This document shows positions 32,690 through 44,327 of a DNA stretch of 64,000 bases, piece after piece. Where the stretch lies: assembly GCA_963971575.1 (NCBI GenBank), contig OZ020611.1, forward strand, positions 53,825,466 through 53,889,465, in the 5' to 3' direction. Made by a program: the position numbers and the translations under genes. This DNA is from Liopterus haemorrhoidalis. Lineage: Eukaryota > Arthropoda > Insecta > Coleoptera > Dytiscidae. The notes beneath the pieces were generated by a model that had not been told where the DNA came from, did not search any database, and saw only the letters and a list, made by a program, of their open reading frames with translations. How positions within the stretch are numbered: position 1 is the first letter of the stretch; the number at the start of each line of letters is the position of its first letter.

Positions 32690-33195
32690 TAAATTTTATA
32701 AATATCATTTATTGCAATCACCCCAATCCTAATTTTGTTAATAAAAATATTTTTATCATTGAGTTTTGCAAACAGATTAATATGTCCCTCTCCAGTTAAA
32801 ATATCTTACTTTTTCAATTTACATAAATAAAAAAGTTTTTGTCTAAACAAAGTTCTAATAAATTAAATAGTTCCTGGGCTTTAAAGCAATCTATATTATT
32901 ATTTAGAAGATAAGTTTTGATAATATGTTTTACTTTATTAATAGGATTAGAGGAAAATAAATTAACTACATCAAAATCTAAAACTAAAATCGCATTTTGG
33001 TTAACAGGGATATTCTTAATTTTATTAACCAGATCTGTTCTTTGTGGCTAATTTATATTTAAAGTTTAAAATTGAGGGTAAAATGTTATTTAGCTTCTTG
33101 CACAATTTGTAAGACGGGGCATTAACACAGAAAACAACTGGTCGAATGGGACAGTGGACAGTTGTGTAATTTCGGTAGACCATATAAAACTGGAG
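32690..33195 (-). pseudogene. Penelope-like reverse transcriptase fragment
   Basis: In the intron of the secreted-protein gene, on the same strand. Reading on the minus strand from 33,195 gives PPVLYGLPKLHNCPLS, CVNAPSYKLCKKLNNILPS, then KIKNIPVNQNAILVLDFDVV and NLFSSNPINKVKHIIKTYLL. The YGLPK-x-HK, APSYKL and FDV-x-NLF blocks are typical of Penelope-like RTs. The fingers and palm motif A are recognisable; YxDD and the GIY-YIG endonuclease are absent. Frameshifts and stops show it is dead. Confidence 0.8.
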
Positions 33196-33472
33196 GGGAA
33201 GAAGTCATAGAAATATATTTAAATTTTTCATTTTTGTTGAGAACAAATTCACACTTAACATATTTTAAGTTAAAATTTCTAAGTTATTAGTATTTAAAAA
33301 ATCATTAACTTACTAAATTATTTAATCTACAATTATATAAACAATATTCTTTTTTAGAATAGATCCCCCAACCATTTTTCACTGTGCGCGCCTGTTTGTA
33401 ATTGATTTACAAACAAAAATGGCTTTCTTTTCTGAATAAATTGTTTCCGTTAAGTAAAACAAAGCATTTTAC

Positions 33473-33791
33473 CTAATCCATTACTGAAATCTGGTGAAAC
33501 ATGTCCATTCTCTTCATTGAAAGTGAAGAAGTCATCATCACTATATCCTGGATTGATGGGTGGATGATCCACAATAGATGAGGGAATGAAACTGAGACCC
33601 CACAGACGTTCGAGAGGAGGATTGTTCCAGGGATCATTCCAGCCGTGGAAGGACCTGGACGGCCTAGTAGGTATTGGTTTCCATTTACTGTATGTTGGAA
33701 CTGGGCTGCGGGAGATGAATCGCACCTGTTGGTAACTGTGTGGGAAGGAACAGCACGCATAGACAAGAGATGAGATGATTAGAAGACGAAT
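33473..33791 (-). CDS. Unrecognised secreted protein, exon with signal peptide core
   Basis: The exon begins after TTTTGTTTTCAG at 33,792 and runs in phase 0 as IRLLIISSLVYACCSFPHSY, a typical signal-peptide core whose initiator Met must lie in an upstream exon. Then come RFISRSPVPTYSKWKPIP, FHGWNDPWNNPPLERLWG, LSFIPSSIVDHPPINPGY and an acidic SDDDFFTFNEENGH stretch. The donor is G|GTAAAA at 33,472. Both exons together give 172 codons. The mature part is rich in Pro, Trp and Ser with no cysteine pairs, so it is not a Ly6 or knottin type; a peptide precursor or cuticle/secreted structural protein is possible. I do not recognise it. An overlapping frame at 33,473-33,766 with an ATG is the wrong one: it does not join to the next exon. 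Confidence 0.72.
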
Positions 33792-34571
33792 CTGAAAACA
33801 AAATAGATTTTTAAATATTTTGGAAACCAGAGCGGACTGGACATTTAATTTGTACCGAGCTCTCAGACATCCGGCTTTTACTGTCAGCCTATTTTAATTA
33901 TTTATTTTTCTGGTAAGCTTTTTTAATATTAGTTACAAAAATTATAATAATATAAATGGAATTATTCATTTTTTTACATAAATGCAAAAAGGAATCAAAA
34001 CAAAATAATATATATATTTTTTAATGATTTGTATTTTCTTTCTATTTCGTTAACAACTACATTAGAAGTTATTTCTGAATTGTGTTTCTTCTTCTTCACT
34101 CTTGAGTATCAAAAGTTCTAAATGCTGTAGAATTGTTAACAGCTCACAATTTTTGGTTTGGAAAATAACTTATCAAAGACATCTTCCGTTAAAATAAATT
34201 GTATATTTTCAATATTACAATTGAGTCGCCATCGTTAAGTCCGTCTAAACTAATTTTTCAGAAAAAAGAAAAAACTTGTAATTTCACAACAGATAATAAC
34301 ATATAATAATACAAGTTTTTCTGATTATGCACAAAAAAAAAAAATTGAAGTGATATGAGTCATGGAAATCAGTGTTGCGTTTTTTTTTTAACTAATATTG
34401 CCCCCCCCCCAGGATAGTTTAAATCCTGGTTAGTTTACCTTATATAAAATATAATTTACGTTGTTAGAAGTTTTCTTCACCTCTGAAACATTAGATCTGA
34501 TTAGATCTGGTAAAGAAAATTTATAAATTTATCGGACTTTTATTATTTAATATACTACAAAAGACTTAGAA
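33792..34571. other. Gene-free sequence upstream of the signal-peptide exon
   Basis: Presumably intron of the minus-strand gene. A C run (GCCCCCCCCCCC) at about 34,400 followed by AGGATAGTTTAAATCCTGG is reminiscent of hAT-like ends and pairs loosely with the end at 35,740-35,757. The first coding exon was not located. Confidence 0.35.
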
Positions 34572-35646
34572 CATGGGTCGGCAACCTGCGGCTCTTTTAG
34601 AAAATTTTGTGGCTCTTTGAAAATTGGCTGGTTTTTATTTTAATATAATCTATTTTCTAATTTTCAACTTTCTGCCTGTACTATACAGGTTTTGTATTTT
34701 TAAGAATGTTTTACGGTGCAATTCGCGCCCGGTAATTCCCCGCGTTACTGCATATTCCCTTTTAGAAGAAGTTATTTGTTTCGAAAAAAGGTTATTTGTA
34801 TTTGTGAATGATTTACGTGCAAAAACATTTTTACATTTTATTAATTTACAAAAACATGTTATTAATGCATTTTTTTTTTTGCACAAACTATTGTTAACAT
34901 TAAAGAAGCTTTTCGAGATAGATTTAAAGAGTTTAGAAAATATAAAGCTACACTAGATTTTTTGACAAAACCAATTGAAGTAGATATGTAGCAATTACAT
35001 TTATCACCTACAATTAGTGGATTTGAAATCCAAAGGTTTATGGAATTATATATTCTTAAAACTTAATTCTGAACTGGAAAATTTAGAAAGAAAAAAGTGA
35101 ATTTTATCTTCCCAGCATAAGTGGACTGAAATTCGCAATCTCCAAAATGTAGATAAAGTTCTTTTCGAAGCTTGGAAACGCCTTCCAGAATCTTTCAATA
35201 TTTTAAAAAATTATGCTTTTGGCCTACTGACAATTTTTGGATCCACATATTACTGTAAGCAAATCTTTTCACATATGAAATTAATAAAGAGTCAGTTAAG
35301 AAGTAATCTTACTGACCTGAAACTAGAGTGCTGCCTTAAGTTAAAGATTACTGAATATTCACCAAATATTGAAGTCTTATAGAACACGATACAGGAGCAA
35401 TCGTCCCATTAAAAAAATTATTATATTGTAATATACTGGCAACTACAATAGGTATCACAAACTAAATGTATAAGTAAATATTAATTTATTGTAATACTTG
35501 ATTATTTTAAAACAAATAAACAATTTTTACGTTTTTTTCTTAAATATAGCATATATTTTTTAGCGGCTCTTTCATGTTATTGTGTTTTTTTTTTTCAATA
35601 TAGGTTTGGCTCTTTGTCACTGAAAGGATGCCGACTCCCGACCTAT
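34572..35646 (+). mobile_element. hAT element relic with transposase remains
   Basis: The left end CATGGGTCGGCAACCTGCGG and the right end (complement GGTCGGGAGTCGGCATCC) are diverged inverted repeats of a common animal hAT type. Target duplication is not preserved. The interior keeps the last third of a transposase gene. Confidence 0.65.
34907..35382 (+). pseudogene. hAT transposase C-terminal fragment
   Basis: The first part (34,907-35,100) reads FRDRFKEFRKYKATLDFL and SGFEIQ with a stop and a frame change. The last 89 codons (35,116-35,382) are continuous: HKWTEIRNLQNVDK, FGLLTIFGSTYYCKQIFSHM and KLIKSQLRSNLTDLKLECC. This is the hAT dimerisation region (FGSTY-C-x-x-x-FS-x-M-K) of the GTF2IRD2/ZBED-like branch. 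The catalytic part upstream is missing. Confidence 0.8.
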
Positions 35647-38600
35647 AACACTGTTATTTTCTACCAAGCCATGTAATTAAGGTCGTACCGACCAATTTAG
35701 AATATGTTGTTATTTTTGCCTTCCCCCCCCCAAGCTGCAATCCTGGCTACGTCCCTGTTTGGAACTGTACAATGGACATAATTTGAAACTTAACTTGAAT
35801 TTTGACATAAATTAAAATAAAATTTTGAATCTGTTTTTGATTTAATATGGTAAGTAGATCAAGTTAATAAAATTGTATTAAACATATTTTATTTAAATTG
35901 CTACATATTATTATTATTTTTTTTTTGACAGTCAAAAATTGCCATAAAAAGCTTTAGCTTTCAAGTTGTGTACTGTCAATTCTCTCTGCAGTGTATTTTT
36001 TGCCATTGGTCAGTAGTAAGTTCAACATTTTTTTGTGCATAAGGCAAAAAGAACAAACATCTGTTGCCGGTGATCCAAATCATATGTTAAAGACATTGTC
36101 AAAAAATTTGCTATTTTTTATCATACATTCGATACAAATTGGCTACGGAAAGGGCACTGTGAAGATATTGATTGAGTAAAGGCCTTCATAATATAATATT
36201 ATTATAATATTAGAATAATAATTGACAAAATACATTATAGTATTGGATATAACGATCTTTGGAACTAGCGAAACTGTGTAGTATTGGGAGAGTATTGGAC
36301 ATAACGAGTTCTGGACCTGTCCATGCAGTGGACTTGACAAGTTGTGGAACTGTAGCTGATTTTCAAATGCTTTTTTAGATAGAAAATAATGGCTTTTGGA
36401 ATTGTTTTGAAGCCTGACAATGTGAGTTTCAACGTTCTCTGAAAGATAGCACAACCAACTCAATTTCTTATTTTTGTGGACTTAAAGTGTTCTGGAAATT
36501 ATGTACTGTATGATTTATAAAACTATACATATTATAAGTAACTAAAATATGTAAACAATAAACTGCATAATTTTTTTCCCAATATTTCTTCCATAACATC
36601 CTTGTTATCAACTGATATTGAATATTTCCTGAGATTTTTTTTTTTAAACTTGGCCATATTTTGGATTATTTTTTAAAAACAATTTTCTTTTATTGCATTT
36701 TTAATATTAACAAAATTGACAGGATTGAGAATGGCGATATCATAATATACTGAACTGTTACAGTTTAACTTATTGATACTCATGAATAAAAGGTTGTTAA
36801 ATGATGACATTTTGTTGTGTTTCGTCATTGTTAAATTTACTGTGATCTTTTATATCACTTAAAATGATTTTTCACAATCTGTTATAATTAAATTAAGTAC
36901 ATATGCCTGAGATCAAGCATGAAATTGTCCTGGATGTGCTTCGTTCAACTATTTAGTAAAACCTTTATACTCTCCTTGTATATTTGCAGGTCCTTGTGTA
37001 GAACTATTATTTGCATTTTTTAATATGTATATTAAGAGAAATTAAAAGAGAAACGACCATAAAAGCCCTTTTCATTTCTATCAGAACTATTAACAACTGC
37101 TATTAATGTTTCACGTGGGTCGTTCCATATCAAGTAGTCTGGAGGCCTATGCGCGATCATCTCCGATTTGGATGAAATTTTAACAGGTTGTAGTCAATGT
37201 TAGAAATGAACTTGTGCAAATTTTTCTGCCGATATATTAAATATTCAGCGAGATATGGCCTTTGCTTTGAAGGTTTGTTCGGCAACGGGTTTCAACGGTC
37301 GGAATATATTCAAAGTTTAATAAACAGTTAATTTTAAAATGGATATTCAAGTTTATCTCTTTCCTGTGAATCAGAAAAAATTGCTAATATGTGTAAAATA
37401 ACCGACGTTCAGAACGTGAGTATTGGCCAAATTGCAGCTATAGTTAGACTTTTATTACAGTTAGAATTTTAAGACAAATGCGTTTTGTCTTAAAATTGTT
37501 TATTCACAAACCGACACCAGGATGCTAATAAACTTCGATTAGGATTTGTAACCCTATTATTCAGGTCTTAGCAGAAAAGGCTCAAAAAAAGTAACTGATT
37601 CTAATAGCTAAAAACCTGACAAACCTTTTTCCATTGGCAATGTAAAAAATCGAAAAAAAAACATTATACTGAGTCCGAACAATAATACTAATAATAATAA
37701 TAATATATTTGTTCGTGTTAAATACACGACAACATGCTTACACAAATCAAAAGTTATAAAATTGAATAATACAATACATCATTAACAGATTAAAATATTA
37801 GTTATAATTTTAACCCTACTGGGTTAAAGCGTATTATGACTTAACTTAACCGCACTCTATTTATAACATATATTCATATTTTTTACAAAATCCCACTTAA
37901 TATTCTAACAATAGATGATCTTAAACTATTAGAAAGTAACAAAAACAAGAATATATTAAGAAGACTTGGCCGCTTCTTACTTTAAATCCAATAACAAATT
38001 CTTGACACAGAAATTTGACAAACAAACATTGCGTAAAGAAATCAGTAACTAGTTTTGAATAAAAACTGATTTTAAAGTATCATGTTCGTGTGACCAACAA
38101 AGAATATATTTGGAAAAGCCTAACATTTGAAAGAAAAGCGGTGAGTAAGAGAGAGAGATCTGAGCTGACAAGATATCGGATATGGGATAGATGAACAAAT
38201 TCTTAAGTCTAATTTAATGTTTCAATGTTTTCTCTACTTATATTTCAAGTAGGTACAGTGATGAATAGAATGCTCACACAAATGTGTAAAGTAAAATGGA
38301 ATTATTTAAAAGTTTTTATGTAACGATAACGATGATACTGTTAAAAAATAAATGTTGCTCATATTTTTGTTTGGAAGCACAATATACCTAATTTTTTCGC
38401 CATAAAGTTTTGTACATATGTACCTTAAAAATAATGAACAAATTTATTTATTGAAGACATAAACAATATAGTACTAATAAATAGAAAATAAAGTACTGTA
38501 TACCTAAAAACTAGGTAATTAGCTTTAGTTTAGTTAGTAAAAATCTAGGGCAGCAGAGTTAGGAAAATTAGGAAAACGATAATAGACAATAAAAATTTTA

Positions 38601-38834
38601 CGAAGGGATTTCCGATCTTTCACTTGCAAAACTGACTTGCAAAACACCCTTCTTCATTTCAAGCACCGACAAAACTCCTTTGTCTATTTTGGCAAAATAG
38701 GTCCCTACTTTTCTTCTTGGTGGTGACATTTTTAATTAAAATACAAAAATAAACAATATTATTTCATAACCTCAAACGTAGAAGAGAAAGGCGCCAAAAA
38801 CCAACCGTTCAACGCATGTTTCTTGGCATACATT
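35647..38834. other. Gene-free sequence with scattered relics
   Basis: A hAT-like right end (complement CAGGGACGTAGCCAGGATTG) ends at 35,757. Bases 37,117-37,290 are less AT-rich and include TCGTTCCATATCAAG and a GGATGAAATTTTAACAGG phrase, typical of a dispersed repeat but without frame or ends. A (TAA)n run is at 37,685-37,705. I found no exon on either strand. Confidence 0.35.
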
Positions 38835-39415
38835 GAGTGCGTTTTGTTGGTGGCTGATTAGAATTACTAGAATTGATGCGCAAGAAAACGACAATTTTGT
38901 TCCTGAAGTAAATAAACATGGAATGACATTTGCATGGAGGTTAAGTCATATGGTTGTAGAACAAATAACGAACATATTTCAGCTAAATGGATAAACTAAA
39001 TAATAAATGCAGAATAAGAAAAGTTTATAATTGAAGCAAATAGTCTAGAACGTAATGTTTTAGAACGAGTAATTGAATTGTACATATATTTCAAGTTTAG
39101 ATTTATCAATACTGTATTAAAATCGTATAGGTATATATTTATGCTAGGACACAAAATGAGAAAATACCTAAAAGTGAAAATTATTTTGAAGCTGTAATAC
39201 CAAAATTAAAAATTTTCAAATGAACTAGAACATTTAAAAACCAAATGAACACAACTGCATTCAAATATTACTTTTCATCCCCACCACACTAATTCATTCC
39301 AGTCGTTCGACCTCGAGTCATCGAATGAGTAGAATGAATAGAATGAGAATACAGTCGCAACAAAACGCGTATTCTGATTAAACCGAAACCAGAATTGGCA
39401 CAACAAAACGCACCC
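38835..39415 (-). mobile_element. Element C, uninterrupted copy
   Basis: About 580 bp with GTGCGTTTTGTTG-type inverted ends, reverse-oriented relative to 5047-7678 and matching it on both sides of the insertion there. It gives the pre-insertion sequence of the nested stack. No coding frame; non-autonomous. Confidence 0.8.
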
Positions 39416-41519
39416 TATGTCCTGCACCATTGCGGTTGCGTACCTCGCGCTACAGTTTTTACAAGAGTACAATTTTTAGAAGTGTTTCTTATTGAAAAAA
39501 ATTTAATCACAGAAATATTTATATGAGTATAAATAAAAATTTTACGATATTGTTTTTACAAAAAAAAAAAAAAAAAAACGATACGATACAGGGTACATAT
39601 GTACTGATATTAATAAAGTATCGGAAGATTAGTATCGATGCTAAAAAATCTCGATATCGAATGAAAAATATCGATACTGGTATCGGATCAGTAGTATTGG
39701 AACAATCCTAGACGTATATTGTCGCATAATCAAGCTAATCCACGCTGACCATATTTAATTTGTCTAAATGAGTAGTTAAACAGTTAAATAGTTATTGCAA
39801 AATAAAAAGTTTCATTACACCGAAATCCAATAAAAATAGAAATACAATAATTGACTTAATTGTCAAATTAACTTAGTTTCGTTTTAATAATTATCTAATG
39901 CTCTAGTTATTGTTTATAGGTTATTCTTTGTTTTATGAGCACTATTTATTTACCTAGCAATTTATCAATTAAAAAATATGAAAATCAATTACAGTATATA
40001 TTATAGATTTCACCTTGGCATAAAATTGCTTTAGCCCTGCATATAACGAGTTTTTAAAAAAAAATGAGCGCAAAATATTAAAATTACGATCCCTTTCATC
40101 GTTAACGATTTTAAAACCAGTTTATTTACATCTTTACAAACAATAACGCCAACTTAAATTCAAATTGTAAGTTACTGAACAAGTATATAAATTTACACTT
40201 TGAGTTGATTTAATATTTTAATGTTGGTACTTATACAAATCTTATTTTGCAATCTCAACACCTTCGGTGACAATTATTATCGTTGGGATATTGATGGTTT
40301 TATTTTTCATTAGCTAAAGTGCCCGTATTTCGTACGGTTTTTGTAATGTATTTTTTTGCTGTAACGATAAGTGAGATATTTCAGTTTCAAGTAGAACACG
40401 ATATATTCTAATCCACCCTTTTGTATTATTATTGATGTTAAGTAAATAATAAGTGAAATACTTCGTTTATATTTAGCTCTCCTCATATCTCCCCAAATAT
40501 ATATTTTATTAAAAACTGCAGTAAACAGAAAGGAATAGTTTTTTTTTTCGTCTCATGTAGATTATTCAAATATAATTGTTAAATTCATTTTTTTTAATTC
40601 AAATTATATACAATAAGTAATTATAATTTATAATAAATAAACATTTCCAATCACAAATAATATATTTTCTGGACCCAACAAGAAAATTTTTGAAACAATA
40701 CTTTAAATGTTTTTAATAATTAATTGTTTAATAATTAAGTTTATTTTAATTTTAAAAGCAAAAACTGGTAAAAATTATTTTTTTTTCTTTTAATTTCGGG
40801 ACCCTCAGTGACAAGGCGGAAAACCTCCACAAATTTTTACTTGACACAAATTTATACTCTGTATTATAATAATAATTCATCTAATAATATAAACACAAAA
40901 TATAATGTAAATTAATAATGTACGGGCACTAATTACCATAGCAGTGGATGTGCCACTGTTTTTGTATGTTAAATAAAAAAAAAAAAAAAAAATAATTCTG
41001 GACCCCCCGGTTAAGAACCGCTGCTGTAGAAAACTTTTTATATTTTCCCGTATGTATGGATCTTTTTGAGTATTTTTTGCTTTGAAGCATTTTATAAAAA
41101 TCCGCACAGTTTTCTTCATAATTTACTTTAATCATTAATATTGCTTTTAATGTGTCTACATCAAGAGTCTTATCACTTGTCCAAAAGTAGTTCATCAAGG
41201 AAAATACCCTTTCGGTATATGTTTTTTAGTTCAAGTTTTGTAAAAATAATTTTAGTTGAAATATATTAAAAATAAATATTGAAAATAAGTACCTTTTCTA
41301 AAATTCGGGACAAAATAACCGAATTCGGGACAAATATTGCCTCTGAAAAAATTCAGGACGCAAGGCGGAAATTCGGGACGTATGGTCACTTTATGTTAAG
41401 TAAATGTTAAACGCGATTTTTCAACCTTATAAGTAACATCCCCATTGCCTCCCAAATAATCTTCTTATATAAACAGCGGAGAAGAAAAAAAAATCCTCAT
41501 CCATATATATATATTTTTT
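39416..41519. other. Gene-free sequence with small repeats
   Basis: Bases 39,575-39,710 hold repeated TATCGATA-type motifs and end near a hAT-like GGAACAATCCTAG. A G/C-rich phrase GGACCCCCCGGTTAAGAACC at 41,003-41,022 looks like a hAT right end following an A run. At 41,290-41,390 the phrase TTCGGGAC occurs repeatedly, resembling the interior of the MITE at 2,421. Confidence 0.4.
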
Positions 41520-41990
41520 TTTATTATATTATTTTATTGGCCGTTAGTCTTTCCACCACATGGCCAGCTACATACAAATAATTATAATATAATTACAAAA
41601 AATGTAATTACAATTGTTCTTTAATATTCTTCCATATCTCGTCACGACTCATTGTTGGCACACAGATTCTTCATAACTTTAGATTAATATTATTTAGGAA
41701 GCTCGACAGATGTTTGTATGTATTCCGATTTTTGAGTAGAGTTTGTAAATTCTGCCATGTTTGCGCAGGATCCACTAATTGTAGGTGGGTAGATAGTTGT
41801 GTCCTTTGATTCCTATACAAAGGACAGAAGAAGAATGTATGCTCCAAGGACCCTGTTGTAGAATTGTCACATTTACAATTTGGTGACCTGTACACTCCTA
41901 TTCTGTTCAAATGCTGGGGGTACGAAGCATGTCCAAATCTTATTCTGCAAATTGTCGTTATACTGTTTCGAGGTTTTGAATTTTTTAAGC
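41520..41990 (-). pseudogene. LINE C-terminal fragment
   Basis: Minus-strand frame (41,990 to 41,671) reads ITTICRIRFGHASYPQHL, then CKCDNSTTGSLEHTFFFC, the CCHC-type motif that follows RNase H in I-like LINEs, then a poorly conserved tail to the TAA at 41,671. The 3' UTR extends to about 41,520. RT and RNase H are absent: a 5'-truncated copy. Confidence 0.75.
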
Positions 41991-42106
41991 CTTCAAATTA
42001 AAAACAAATTACTTGTTTACTTATATGCATGCAAAAAAAATCATGCCTAACCCCTATTATGCAAATCTGGGGGCGCCATATAAAGAGTCTGCCCGGGGCG
42101 CGGATA

Positions 42107-42109
42107 CAA

Positions 42110-42156
<47 letters not shown>

Positions 42157-42161
42157 AAAAA

Positions 42162-42244
<83 letters not shown>

Positions 42245-42246
42245 AT
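42107..42246. repeat. (AAAT)n microsatellite, about 140 bp
   Basis: Thirty-five tetranucleotide units with one A-for-T interruption near 42,157. The long open frames across it are artefacts of the repeat. Confidence 0.95.
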
Positions 42247-43212
42247 AGAAATTAATCACAGTTCATTCAGTTGTAAAAATAATATTTGAAATTTTAAATG
42301 AAAATAAAATTATAAATCCATGTTGAATCGACACATTAATATGTTCTTCAAATTTGCTTCTGATAGATTACTTCTTTTATTAGTCAATATAAGTTTTAGT
42401 AGTAAGAAGGGGATTAATTAATTAATTTAATGAAAAAAAAATTGTACCGAAATTAACTGTTATTAATATTTCGTTCCGGTTTCGGTTTCGGTTCTGTTAA
42501 AAATTTCGGTTAGTTTCGGTTTTCGGTTCGGTTCCGGTTCGACTCTCTCCTGGTTGTATACCTAACTTCTGTATCTTTCAACATACTAAAAACTTACTGA
42601 AAATATATAGACTGTTCTATTTAATTTTTTTATATATAATCGAATATATCTCGTATCTGATAGTCAATTGATATTCTAAATATACACTATTATAGATCAT
42701 GTAATATAAAGCGACTTTTAAATTTAACGTTATACCATATCTTCAATAATAAAAAATCAGCTGTGGCCACCACAGGACCGACCGCCATCGTAAAGTACTT
42801 GTATAAAATACATTCTAGCAGCAGAGTAGAAATAACTTGGCCTAATATTTTCTAACAGAGATATTATTTATCATGACCATGGAAACGTTACATAAAAGTA
42901 TGAAAAAATTGAGACTTTTGAAAAAATTTAAAAAAATTTTACATAAATTTGTCGAAATTTTTCGTTTTATCAAAATACGTCTCAAATAAAAGTTATTAGT
43001 TACTGCATTTATAGCAACTTTTGTTCAATAAATTTTTTCGAAATATTTTTCTGTTGCTATATATTCGCAAAAATCTTAAAATCGACACGAGTAAACTCCC
43101 ATTTCTAGTTACCGATTTTTACCAAAAGTTGATCAACTCGTGTCATTGATGTCAAAAGCTTAAATATGCAGTTTCATAAAAATCCTTTCAGCCTAATTTG
43201 CTCTGCACGTGT
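42247..43212. other. Gene-free sequence with GGTTTCGGTT-type repeats
   Basis: Bases 42,470-42,545 contain repeats of GGTTTCGGTT and GTTCCGGTTC. A similar set in opposite orientation is at 63,175-63,290, so these are likely ends of a dispersed element. The rest is AT-rich without coding signal. Confidence 0.4.
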
Positions 43213-43213
43213 A

Positions 43214-43222
43214 CACAGACGG

Positions 43223-43304
<82 letters not shown>

Positions 43305-43328
43305 GGACGGACAGACAGACCGACAGAC
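43214..43328. repeat. (CAGA)n microsatellite, about 110 bp
   Basis: About 28 units of ACAG/GACA with a few C-to-G changes. The same short motif occurs in every family A copy, so this may be an expanded family A start whose flank is too diverged to confirm. Confidence 0.9.
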
Positions 43329-43838
43329 ATCATGCTAAAAATAGTCAAAACGTTATGTAGGGACCTCAATTCGTGGAGATCCATCGAAATCTCAAAATAT
43401 CAAAATCGGTATGATCACAATACCTCCCTTATATATGTTAACGGTCGGTAAAAAGTTGTGTATGTATTGGTTAATATAACTTCAAACACTCTGTATATTA
43501 TTGATAAAATATTAGTGTGTGTTTAGCCTCATTAATAATTGTTTTAATCAATTCTGTTCTTTATTTATTCATTTTTAATGACCATATTCCTTAATGAGCT
43601 TTATCAGTGTCAGCCATCTTGATCTGTAGTGACTCATCATTTTTGTGGATTATGCATTTTTGTGTTGGTGTTTTAGTTATTTGTAAGTGATAAAAGTTCA
43701 GAGACTGCTTTAAAAGGTATGTATGTATGTCATGGTGTGGACTTTGGTGTTTGAACTCCATAGAGACCAAAATTTGAGCGATTGGAAAGGTAATTGTAGA
43801 AATTTTTATTAATTTTACAATGCAAGTTATTGTTATAG

Positions 43839-44013
43839 TCTGTTTCTTTCATTTAAGCAAAACTAGATTTTGAAAACTAGTTTCTTTTAACTTTTAAATG
43901 AGGATTTTGATCATTTTGTTTAGTAAAAGCTCACTTCAGTCGTTAAAAAGTGAGCTCGTGACAACTTATAAGAATAAAAATTCCTATTAGTTCCGCTTAA
44001 ACGTTTGGATTAG
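43839..44013. mobile_element. AGTCTGTT-family MITE
   Basis: Left AGTCTGTTTC...AAACTAGATTTT and right complement ends bound about 175 bp. It shares TTTTGATCATTTTGTTTAGT with 5,937-6,080 and 57,980-58,090. Confidence 0.6.
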
Positions 44014-44327
44014 CCTATATATAGGATGTACTTCTATGTACAATATGTAAGTTCATTCACGTACATACATATATAGAGTAGGTAAATTTTTTATGTGTAT
44101 GTATACCAGTGGTATTCAACATTTTCTCATAGTGGGGCCATATATAATGCTAGATATGTTTCACGGGCCGGTTTGAGTTGGACCACCAGAGAGATATTAC
44201 AAAAATTACTTGATGACGGAGGTGGGGGAGGCTAGTAAATCAGAAAATCATTTAAAGACCGAATCTGAACATAAAAAGTTGAAATTTGGCACGCTTATAC
44301 AACTCTTACCACATATAGGAAAAATAT

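Noticed and set aside
33473..33766. 97-codon ATG-started frame over the secreted-protein exon
   Set aside because: Its frame breaks at the splice joint with 32,679, whereas the overlapping frame with the signal-peptide core continues.
36143..36463. 106-codon minus-strand frame
   Set aside because: No domain, biased composition, no element or splice context.
42047..42259. Frame with FIYL repeats
   Set aside because: Translation of the (AAAT)n microsatellite.
43166..43451. Frames with TDRQ or SVCL repeats
   Set aside because: They are produced by the (CAGA)n microsatellite on both strands.
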